Assembly: GCA_019313505.1 (NCBI GenBank)
Contig: JAFDBA010000130.1
Location: 1 to 7,463 of the forward strand
Direction of reading: 5' to 3'
Length of the DNA: 7,463 nt
Origin: Deltaproteobacteria bacterium
Lineage (GTDB): Bacteria > Desulfobacterota > Desulfobacteria > Desulfobacterales > UBA11574
Shown piece after piece: positions 1-5,277 of this stretch. The position numbers and the translations under genes were made by a program. The notes below the pieces were generated by a model. It made no database searches. It was not told where the DNA came from and saw only the letters and a list, made by a program, of their open reading frames with translations. The first letter of the stretch is position 1. Each line of letters starts with the position of its first letter.

Positions 1-1083
1 GGCAGCAATGTTCTAACCGAGGACCAGGGATTGAATTTAAAAGCGATCCGATCCATCAGCAGGCAGATATGTCGTCTGATTGACGGTGGACTGGAGGTTA
101 TTCTTGTCTCTTCCGGGGCTATGGCATCGGGTGTAAAGAAAGTAGGCCTTGACAAAAGGCCCGATGAGATTCCAAAACGGCAGGCTGTTGCTGCCGTGGG
201 CCAGGCCGGGCTTATCATGGAATATGAAAAGGCTTTTGCGCGGGATCATAAACAAGTAGCCCAGATCCTGCTTACCGGCGATGATCTTAACAACCGAAAA
301 AGATACTTGAATGCCCGCAATGCCATATTAATGCTGTTGTCATGGTATATTGTTCCGATTGTTAATGAAAACGATACCGTGATGATCGAAGAAATTCAAT
401 TCGGAGATAATGACAACCTTGCGGCAATGATTACACTACTGATGGATGCGGATATTCTGATCAATCTAACAGATATTGACGGTCTATACGCCAAAGACCC
501 CCGTGCCAACCCTGATGCGGAACTGATTCCGGTTGTGTCCACTATCAAAGAAGATATTATAAAATTTGCCGGGGATATCCCGGGGGCTCTTGGTACAGGA
601 GGCATGCTCAGCAAGATAAAGGCCGCCAAAAAGGTTACTGCAGCCGGAATTCCAATGATTATCGCAAATGGCGGAAAACCCGATATACTGAAAAAACTTT
701 TTTCCGGCAAAGAGTCCGGAACCTTTTTTGTGCCCAAAGAGAAAAAGCTGAAAAGCCGAAAATGCTGGATAGCCTTTACGTTGAAACCCAAAGGGGTTCT
801 TATAGTCGATGACGGTGCTGCCGCTGCAATTATGAACAGAGGCAAAAGCCTTCTGCCCAGCGGTATCGTCAGTGTAGAAGGGGATTTCGGTGTGGGTGCC
901 CCGGTGGAATTCAGAAAAGGTGATCATGAGACACTGGGCACCGGACTTGTAAACTACAGCTCAACCGATATTCGCAAGATCATGGGACTTAAATCCAACC
1001 AGATTAAAAAACGTCTCGGGTATAAGCTTTATGATGATGTTATTCACAGGGATAATTTAAAGAAGATTGTCGCATTCAGATAA
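1..1083 (+). CDS. proB: Glutamate 5-kinase (gamma-glutamyl kinase), 5'-truncated by window edge
   Basis: ProB phosphorylates L-glutamate with ATP to gamma-glutamyl phosphate, the first committed step of cytoplasmic proline synthesis. The frame is open from base 1 and begins GSNVLT, the end of the family's nucleotide-binding N-terminus, so only about 10-20 residues and the start codon lie outside; the TTG at 31 is internal. Fragment residues (base 1 = residue 1): VSSGAMASG 36-44, NENDTV 122-127, FGDNDNLAA 134-142, TDIDGLYAKDPR 157-168 and GTGGMLSKIKAA 198-209 form the amino-acid kinase domain. A PUA domain follows from about 262, with GKSLLPSGI near 281-289. The 360 residues seen plus the missing start match the PUA-containing form of about 370-380 aa. 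proA follows after 111 bp. In known ProB enzymes proline inhibits by feedback; that is family knowledge, not visible here. Confidence 0.96.
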   Translation, partial: GSNVLTEDQGLNLKAIRSISRQICRLIDGGLEVILVSSGAMASGVKKVGLDKRPDEIPKRQAVAAVGQAGLIMEYEKAFARDHKQVAQILLTGDDLNNRKRYLNARNAILMLLSWYIVPIVNENDTVMIEEIQFGDNDNLAAMITLLMDADILINLTDIDGLYAKDPRANPDAELIPVVSTIKEDIIKFAGDIPGALGTGGMLSKIKAAKKVTAAGIPMIIANGGKPDILKKLFSGKESGTFFVPKEKKLKSRKCWIAFTLKPKGVLIVDDGAAAAIMNRGKSLLPSGIVSVEGDFGVGAPVEFRKGDHETLGTGLVNYSSTDIRKIMGLKSNQIKKRLGYKLYDDVIHRDNLKKIVAFR

Positions 1084-1141
1084 TCCGCTTAAAAACCAGA
1101 TCACCTGAATGCTTATTACGTACGTTTATGAATGGGCTACA

Positions 1142-1171
1142 TTGATACATTTGTAACAGCTTGTATATAAA
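1142..1171 (+). promoter_or_regulatory. Candidate sigma-70 promoter for proA
   Basis: In the 111-bp proB-proA gap, TTGATA (1142-1147) is followed by an AT-rich box read as TATATA (1164-1169, spacer 16) or TATAAA (1166-1171, spacer 18). The predicted start near 1177 would leave a leader of under 20 nt that contains the proA ribosome binding site. This would let proA-nadD-rsfS be transcribed independently of proB. It is a match to consensus only. Confidence 0.4.
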
Positions 1172-1194
1172 TAGTTTGTTAAAGGGGAAGTTAT

Positions 1195-2451
1195 ATGTCT
1201 GTTAAATCGTCAATAATAGAGATGGCAAAAGAAGCCCGAGCTGCTTCTAAAGAGATTGCCAGATGTCCTTCAAACAAAAAAAATGAGGTTTTACTTAAAA
1301 TTGCAGATAAAATTGAGGCCCTGGCAGTCTATGTTCGGGAAGAGAACCAGAAGGATCTTGCCATGGCAAAAGAGATGGGTCTGTCGGATGCTATGATCGA
1401 TCGTCTCACAGTGACAGACGCAACCGTCAAATCCATGGCGAAAGGTTTAAGGGAGGTCTCACAGCTTAATGATCCCGTCGGTTCCACAAGCAGGGCATGG
1501 ATGAGACCCAACGGCCTGGAAGTTTATAAAATGCGTATACCCCTCGGTGTGATCGGCATAATTTACGAATCCCGTCCGAATGTCACAATAGATGCCGCAG
1601 GCCTTTGTCTGAAAGCCGGGAATGCGGTCATCCTCCGAGGCGGATCAGAGGCTTTAAACTCAAACCAGGCACTGGCGGATATAATTGGCCAGGCATTGAC
1701 TGAAACGGGTCTTCCTGCAAAAACCGTCCAGGTCGTACCCATCAGAGACCGGGAAGCTGTCAAGGTTCTTTTGAATCAGGAGAAATTTATCGATCTCATT
1801 ATCCCCCGTGGGGGTGAGGGATTGATCCGTTTTGTTGTGGAGAATTCGACCATACCGGTATTGAAACATTACAAAGGTGTGTGTCATGTATATATAGATG
1901 ACGGAGCGGATCTGGAAATGGCCCAAAATATTTGTTTCAATGCCAAGGTTCAGCGCCCCGGAGTATGTAATTCCATGGAAACAATGCTTGTACACAGGTC
2001 AATATCCCAGGAATTCCTGCCGCAAATGGCAAAGCGCTTTGTAAAGGCCGGTGTTGAAATCAGAGGCTGTGCTGAAACATGCAGGATATTGCCCGATGCC
2101 GTAAAGGCCGGCGAAGCGGATTGGCCGGAGGAATATCTTGATCTTGTCCTTGCCGTCAAAGTGGTTCAAGATATGGATCAGGCCGTCTCGCACATAACAA
2201 GGTATAGTTCCAGCCATACGGAAGCCATTGTAACTAGTGACTACAAAAGGGCAAGGCGCTTTGTGCGTGAAGTCGATTCTTCTGTTGTTTTGGTAAATGC
2301 TTCAACACGTTTTAATGATGGTGGGGAACTTGGGCTGGGTGCTGAGATTGGCATCAGTACCTCAAAGTTGCATGCCTTCGGACCCATGGGAGTGGAGGAA
2401 CTTACAACCACCAAATTTGTGGTGTTTGGGGATGGGCAGATAAGAATTTGA
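1195..2451 (+). CDS. proA: Glutamate-5-semialdehyde dehydrogenase (gamma-glutamyl phosphate reductase)
   Basis: ProA reduces gamma-glutamyl phosphate to glutamate-5-semialdehyde with NADPH, which cyclises to pyrroline-5-carboxylate for proline synthesis. The 418 aa are full length for the family. Visible signatures are YESRPNVT (124-131), KAGNAVILRGGSEA (140-153, cofactor-binding part of the aldehyde dehydrogenase fold), IPRGGEGLI (203-211), the catalytic cysteine C258 in RPGVCN (254-259), and FNDGGELGLGAEIGIST (373-389). The usual KLHARGPMG near the C-terminus reads KLHAFGPMG (391-399), a single substitution. The ATG at 1195 is preceded by GGGGA (1184-1188) at 6-nt spacing. It lies between proB and nadD, and the nadD start is only 10 nt beyond its TGA stop. 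Confidence 0.97.
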   Translation: MSVKSSIIEMAKEARAASKEIARCPSNKKNEVLLKIADKIEALAVYVREENQKDLAMAKEMGLSDAMIDRLTVTDATVKSMAKGLREVSQLNDPVGSTSRAWMRPNGLEVYKMRIPLGVIGIIYESRPNVTIDAAGLCLKAGNAVILRGGSEALNSNQALADIIGQALTETGLPAKTVQVVPIRDREAVKVLLNQEKFIDLIIPRGGEGLIRFVVENSTIPVLKHYKGVCHVYIDDGADLEMAQNICFNAKVQRPGVCNSMETMLVHRSISQEFLPQMAKRFVKAGVEIRGCAETCRILPDAVKAGEADWPEEYLDLVLAVKVVQDMDQAVSHITRYSSSHTEAIVTSDYKRARRFVREVDSSVVLVNASTRFNDGGELGLGAEIGISTSKLHAFGPMGVEELTTTKFVVFGDGQIRI

Positions 2452-2452
2452 C

Positions 2453-2458
2453 GGAGAA
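2453..2458 (+). promoter_or_regulatory. Ribosome binding site fixing the TTG start of nadD
   Basis: GGAGAA at 2453-2458 lies just after the proA stop, with the GGAG core 5 nt before TTG 2462. No ATG or GTG lies between it and the conserved GGTFNPIH motif, so TTG is the only workable start. The site sits directly after the proA stop, which suggests coupled translation. Confidence 0.7.
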
Positions 2459-2461
2459 CTT

Positions 2462-3130
2462 TTGGAATACATAGGACTCTTCGGCGGTACGTTTAATCCG
2501 ATTCATTTAGGACATATCCAGGTTATTCAGGAAGTTAAAAAGGGATTTGGTCTGGATAAAATTTTTATTATCCCTTCGGCACTTCCACCACACAAAGAGC
2601 GGGACAGCCTGGTGGAGGCCGGAGACCGCATAGAGATGATACGCCTTGCTTTTTCGAACCATCCTGACTTTGCGGTTTCTGATGTTGAGTTGAAACGTTC
2701 CGGGCCTTCATATACCATCGACACGGTTCGCCATTTTAAGTCGATTCTGCCCGAGGATATCGAGCTTTATCTCATTGTTGGGCTGGATGCCTTTTTAGAG
2801 ATAGACACATGGGAATCCTATAAAGATCTTTTTCTGATGATTCCTTTTATCGTTATGTCCCGGAGCACTGCGGGAGAAGATGGCACGGTTTATGGGCCGA
2901 AAACCTTTGAAAATTATCTTAAATCCAGAATTTCAGGGGGATATAAAATATCAGCTTCGCAATCATCTTACATTCATGAAGAAAAACAGCCGGTCTTTGT
3001 GTTTAATGTTACTCCTGTTGACATTTCATCAACAAAAATTCGCAGGTTTATTAAAAAAGGAAGGCCAATTAAATCTCTGGTACCTGAACTCGTCGAAGCC
3101 TTTATAAAAACCAAAGGACTTTATTTATGA
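2462..3130 (+). CDS. nadD: Nicotinate-mononucleotide adenylyltransferase
   Basis: NadD transfers AMP from ATP to nicotinate mononucleotide, making deamido-NAD in cytoplasmic NAD synthesis. The 222 aa suit the family (E. coli about 213). The nucleotidyltransferase signature GGTFNPIHLGH is at 8-18 with the two catalytic-site histidines H15 and H18. IPSALPPHK (37-45), SYTIDT (83-88), GLDAFLEIDTW (107-117) and ISSTKIR (188-194) are the expected substrate-binding and C-terminal motifs in order. The stretch at about 137-180 is somewhat longer than in short members. Translation starts at TTG with an SD at 5-nt spacing, and the stop TGA overlaps the rsfS ATG by 4 bp. The pairing of nadD with rsfS is a widespread bacterial arrangement. 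Confidence 0.96.
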   Translation: MEYIGLFGGTFNPIHLGHIQVIQEVKKGFGLDKIFIIPSALPPHKERDSLVEAGDRIEMIRLAFSNHPDFAVSDVELKRSGPSYTIDTVRHFKSILPEDIELYLIVGLDAFLEIDTWESYKDLFLMIPFIVMSRSTAGEDGTVYGPKTFENYLKSRISGGYKISASQSSYIHEEKQPVFVFNVTPVDISSTKIRRFIKKGRPIKSLVPELVEAFIKTKGLYL

Positions 3131-3516
3131 CAGATATTCCTGACCAGGATCAAACCCTTGATCTTTATATCAAAGCCGCTTTGGGGAAAAAAGCAATAGA
3201 TCTTGTTGTTCTGGATGTTCGAAAATTATCTTCTATTGCCGACGTTTTTATCATCTGTAGCGGACGTTCCAATCGTCAGGTTTCGGCGATAGCGGAACAT
3301 ATTCAGGTGGATTTAAAGAAGCACGGCATAAAGCCGTTAAGTGTGGAAGGCAAAAAAGAAGGGCACTGGGTTCTGCTCGATTATGGTCATGTGATTATTC
3401 ATGTTTTTTATGAACCTATTCGCAGCTTTTATGATCTTGAAGGTCTCTGGATAGATGCAGATCGAATCAAGACTAAAAGTATGGGGGAAAATATAAAAAC
3501 GGACGTAATAATTTGA
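3127..3516 (+). CDS. rsfS: Ribosomal silencing factor RsfS (Iojap / DUF143 family)
   Basis: RsfS binds ribosomal protein uL14 on the 50S subunit and blocks joining to 30S, lowering translation in starvation or stationary phase (family knowledge). The 129 aa are typical. Signatures seen are KKAIDLVVLDV (21-31), ADVFIICSGRSNRQVSAIAEHI (38-59), VEGKKEGHWVLLDYG (73-87), VIIHVF (89-94) and YDLEGLW (102-108), covering the whole DUF143 core. ATG 3127 overlaps the nadD stop (ATGA) and has AAAGGA (3113-3118) at 8-nt spacing inside nadD, so the two are translationally coupled. It is the last gene of the operon here; genes that often follow in related bacteria are absent and the next gene is convergent. 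Confidence 0.95.
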   Translation: MTDIPDQDQTLDLYIKAALGKKAIDLVVLDVRKLSSIADVFIICSGRSNRQVSAIAEHIQVDLKKHGIKPLSVEGKKEGHWVLLDYGHVIIHVFYEPIRSFYDLEGLWIDADRIKTKSMGENIKTDVII

Positions 3517-3532
3517 CGGTCTCGTAAAAAGT
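3514..3532 (+). repeat. Possible dispersed-repeat fragment overlapping the rsfS stop
   Basis: TGACGGTCTCGTAAAAAGT begins on the rsfS stop codon. From memory, strings of the type GACGGTCTCGTAAAAAGT recur between genes in desulfobacterial genomes. Only one copy is in this window, so its repeat status cannot be shown here and the call rests on recollection. Confidence 0.25.
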
Positions 3533-3537
3533 TCAGA

Positions 3538-3562
3538 TCCCTTACCAGAAGGGAGTGTTTTA
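3538..3562 (+). terminator. Hairpin between convergent operons, probable terminator
   Basis: A perfect 6-bp stem TCCCTT (3538-3543) / AAGGGA (3549-3554) closes a 5-nt loop and is followed on the plus strand by GTGTTTTA, a weak T-run, 21 nt after the rsfS stop. Read on the minus strand, the same hairpin is followed by CTTTTT a few bases on, after the zinc-protein stop at 3576. It may serve both converging units. The T-runs are imperfect, so strength is uncertain. Confidence 0.5.
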
Positions 3563-3575
3563 CAAAGGTCTTTCC

Positions 3576-4253
3576 TTATTTGCCGGCCACATCCTTACCA
3601 CAGTGCTTGCATACTTTTGCCCTTTTCTTTATTATTTCCGCGCAAAAAGGGCATTCCCGCGTGAAATATCTTTCATGAATCTTTTTCACAGACTCATCGA
3701 CCTTTTTTTGAACAATTTCATTGCCGAATCTGGCACTCTTGATAGGATCTATGGCTTCCAGTTCACCGATGTCACCAACCATCTCCGCTGCTTTTAACCG
3801 CACCCGTTGCGGTTCGGTGGAATCAAGAAGTAATCTGACAACCGTAACAGAGTCTTTGGATGTATAAGCCCCCGCAAGAATCAAAAACCCTTTCTTTGTT
3901 TTTTCTTTCAAAATTTCCTGTTCCGCCAGAATCTGATCGTCAATTATTTGCCCGGTGCCTCCTACTTGACTGAATACGGGGATGCATTCAAACTGGTTTG
4001 TACCCGGATAGTTCATGCAGCGGTAAGAAGCCTTCTGAGCATAATTTTCTTCCAGATTTTCCCAGCCATGAACATAGAACGGGCATTCATCATTGAAACA
4101 TACAAACAGATAAGGAGTGCCCCAGCCGAGACCATCACTGAAGGAAAAAGGGGGGACCTCCCATAAGTTCATTTCCTTATCGCAGTGGGGACACATCGGT
4201 TTTTCCTGGGAAAGAATTTTTTCTAAAACTTGTTCTTTGGTTTCAATGGCCAT
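3576..4253 (-). CDS. Uncharacterised protein with zinc-binding Cys clusters at both ends and a HEAT-like middle
   Basis: I do not recognise a named family; function is unknown. In 225 aa, the N-terminal part has C21-P-H-C24 and C52-x4-C57, a plausible split four-Cys zinc site. Residues about 133-190 look helical and resemble one or two HEAT-type repeats (VVRLLLDSTEPQRVRLKAAE, 138-157). The C-terminus is a compact zinc ribbon, C201-PF-C204 and C215-KH-C218, in the layout CPFCAEIIKKRAKVCKHCG often found as an add-on domain. There is no signal peptide or membrane segment, so it is probably cytoplasmic. ATG 4253 follows GGAGA (4261-4265) at 7 nt and a good promoter, so it seems an independent transcription unit. 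A role in protein-protein or protein-nucleic acid contact is possible but inferred only from the domain types. Confidence 0.85.
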   Translation of the reverse strand: MAIETKEQVLEKILSQEKPMCPHCDKEMNLWEVPPFSFSDGLGWGTPYLFVCFNDECPFYVHGWENLEENYAQKASYRCMNYPGTNQFECIPVFSQVGGTGQIIDDQILAEQEILKEKTKKGFLILAGAYTSKDSVTVVRLLLDSTEPQRVRLKAAEMVGDIGELEAIDPIKSARFGNEIVQKKVDESVKKIHERYFTRECPFCAEIIKKRAKVCKHCGKDVAGK

Positions 4254-4280
4254 TGATTTTTCTCCGTATTTAGTTTCTTA

Positions 4281-4308
4281 GTTATAATTTTTGTGTATTT
4301 TATGGCAA
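4281..4308 (-). promoter_or_regulatory. Candidate sigma-70 promoter for the zinc-ribbon protein
   Basis: On the minus strand TTGCCA (4303-4308) and TATAAC (4281-4286) are 16 bp apart, about 28 nt upstream of the ATG at 4253. The predicted start near 4274 gives a leader of about 20 nt with the GGAGA site inside it. Confidence 0.5.
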
Positions 4309-4337
4309 AACTTTTTTCTTTGCAATATTTCTTGGTT

Positions 4338-4350
4338 CCGGCTCGTCCGG
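4338..4350. repeat. GC-rich imperfect palindrome in the AT-rich gap 4254-4412
   Basis: CCGG-CTCGT-CCGG (4338-4350) lies inside GGTTCCGG...CCGGGTTAGG, standing out from AT-rich flanks. The 159-bp gap otherwise holds the promoter of the zinc-ribbon gene and no ORF. The block may be the remains of a dispersed intergenic repeat. There is no T-run beside it, so it is not a standard terminator. Confidence 0.3.
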
Positions 4351-4409
4351 GTTAGGTGTTAGTTATATTTAATTGCAATAGCAAAAGATCAAGATTTTTA
4401 ATGGTCAAG

Positions 4410-4433
4410 GTTTTAAAAAGGAAGCTTTAAAAC
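4410..4433 (-). repeat. Perfect 8-bp inverted repeat spanning the lipoprotein stop codon
   Basis: The arms GTTTTAAA (4410-4417) and TTTAAAAC (4426-4433) are exact reverse complements around an 8-nt loop, and the left arm contains the stop codon (4413-4415). As RNA it would form an AT-rich, weak hairpin right at the 3' end of the lipoprotein coding sequence. It could protect the 3' end or aid termination, but lacks a GC stem. Confidence 0.35.
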
Positions 4434-5144
4434 ATGTACCATGCCGGTATCACTTTCTATTAGCTGGAGACGAAGCTGCTTGGCCGATTTGGCCTCACCC
4501 GGGAAAAATAGAAAGCCGTGGGCAAGACTTTTGGGCGTAACGGCAGTATTTTGAAGTGATTTTTCACGTAAATCATCGATAATTGATCTGCGGGCATCGT
4601 CTGAGCTAGCTCCGGCAACACCTCCCATGGTGGCTCCGGCAGCAGCACCCAATGCAGCACCCTTACCTGCTGCGCTGGCTACATTTTCGCCGGATACGAT
4701 ACCGATGGCTGCTCCGATGATAGATCCTGCGGCAGCTCCCAAAAAGCCATTATAAGCACCTTCTTTAAATATCTTTTTTGTCTTGGCATATTTAGTAGCC
4801 CTTTCATAGGCAATTTCCTTGCTTAAAATCGGCCACAGGTTGCCTTTTTCGTCTTCCAGAAATGTCTGTTGTGCATTAATTTCCAGAGAGTGAGGACCGT
4901 GGTTGTCGAATACGATCTGAATCGGAAGCATGCCTGCACCGTGAATATCAAACCCAAAAGCTTCCCTGGTTTCAGCATTATCAACAAAAGCCCTGGCCGC
5001 CACTTCAGCCCCTGCGATACTCACAACATTGCCCAATGCTGCCGGGGATTTAAAAGGGAGCGGCTTGACTTTGTAACTTGTGGAACAGCCTGATAAAAAA
5101 ATAATAACCATGGTTAAAAAAAGAAGTGAGATGTATCTTTTCAT
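4413..5144 (-). CDS. Putative outer-membrane lipoprotein with glycine-zipper region
   Basis: No named family recognised. The 243-aa product has a short basic start (MKR), a hydrophobic stretch and lipobox LSGC with lipidated C20; Ser at +2 suggests outer-membrane sorting by the E. coli rule. Residues about 35-118 form a soluble region containing FDIHGAGMLPIQIVFDN (65-81) and QTFLEDEKGNLWPI (93-106), perhaps a beta-rich domain. Residues 129-180 are a Gly/Ala-rich segment with repeated GxxxG spacing, a glycine zipper that could insert into or associate with membrane. A soluble tail ends in a segment about 208-243. I chose ATG 5144 over ATG 5171 because it has AGGAG (5153-5157) at 8 nt and gives a standard signal peptide. 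The gene is preceded by its own promoter and two hairpins. Confidence 0.85.
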   Translation of the reverse strand: MKRYISLLFLTMVIIFLSGCSTSYKVKPLPFKSPAALGNVVSIAGAEVAARAFVDNAETREAFGFDIHGAGMLPIQIVFDNHGPHSLEINAQQTFLEDEKGNLWPILSKEIAYERATKYAKTKKIFKEGAYNGFLGAAAGSIIGAAIGIVSGENVASAAGKGAALGAAAGATMGGVAGASSDDARRSIIDDLREKSLQNTAVTPKSLAHGFLFFPGEAKSAKQLRLQLIESDTGMVHVLKLPF

Positions 5145-5152
5145 AATGAATA

Positions 5153-5157
5153 CTCCT
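5153..5157 (-). promoter_or_regulatory. Ribosome binding site selecting the lipoprotein start
   Basis: AGGAG on the minus strand lies 8 nt before ATG 5144. A longer reading from ATG 5171 would place this site inside the coding sequence and add nine residues ahead of the basic signal-peptide start, so the downstream ATG is preferred. Confidence 0.7.
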
Positions 5158-5173
5158 GTATACTTTTTCAATT

Positions 5174-5189
5174 ATTCCATTATTGGAAT
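5174..5189. repeat. Inverted repeat in the lipoprotein 5' leader
   Basis: ATTCCA (5174-5179) and TGGAAT (5184-5189) are exact reverse complements with a 4-nt loop. The element abuts the GGGC-RAA-GCCC hairpin repeat, so the predicted lipoprotein leader would carry two tandem hairpins upstream of the ribosome binding site. Confidence 0.45.
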
Positions 5190-5207
5190 TAGGGCAAAGC
5201 CCCTAAG
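5187..5207. repeat. Hairpin repeat copy 1 (AATTAGGGCAAAGCCCC)
   Basis: AATTAGGGCAAAGCCCC followed by TAAG. It folds as TTA-GGGC, loop AAA, GCCC-(C)-TAA, that is a 4-bp GC stem extended by 3 AT pairs across a one-base bulge. It matches copy 2 at 7066-7087 except for one loop base and one inserted base. It lies about 30 nt upstream of the lipoprotein ribosome binding site, within the predicted transcript leader. Confidence 0.7.
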
Positions 5208-5224
5208 TTTAATTTTGCACATTG

Positions 5225-5252
5225 AATATAGTACTTTTAAAAAGGTTTGCAA
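5225..5252 (-). promoter_or_regulatory. Candidate sigma-70 promoter for the lipoprotein gene
   Basis: On the minus strand TTGCAA (5247-5252) and TATATT (5225-5230) are separated by 16 bp. The predicted start near 5218 yields a leader of about 75 nt containing both hairpins (5187-5207 and 5174-5189) and the AGGAG site. The promoter sits in the 133-bp gap after the oxidoreductase stop, supporting separate transcription. Confidence 0.5.
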
Positions 5253-5277
5253 TACTAATTTGAATCAGCGTACTTGT

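Noticed and set aside
396..927. Antisense ORFs of about 147-149 codons opposite proB
   Set aside because: They are open frames opposite a strongly conserved gene, with no SD, no recognisable domain and low-complexity translation.
1109..1156. 15-residue ORF in the proB-proA gap as a proline attenuator leader peptide
   Set aside because: It has no proline codons, no SD and no terminator/antiterminator hairpins after it.
3555..3797. 80-codon plus-strand ORF after rsfS
   Set aside because: It overlaps the antisense of the zinc-ribbon gene, whose Cys motifs show that the minus strand is the coding one.
5145..5171. Upstream lipoprotein start at ATG 5171
   Set aside because: It would place the AGGAG site inside the gene and add residues before the basic start of the signal peptide.
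5192..5203. Hairpin copy 1 as terminator of the oxidoreductase gene
   Set aside because: No T-run follows it on the minus strand, it lies downstream of the likely lipoprotein promoter, and a near-identical copy sits upstream of the oxidoreductase itself.
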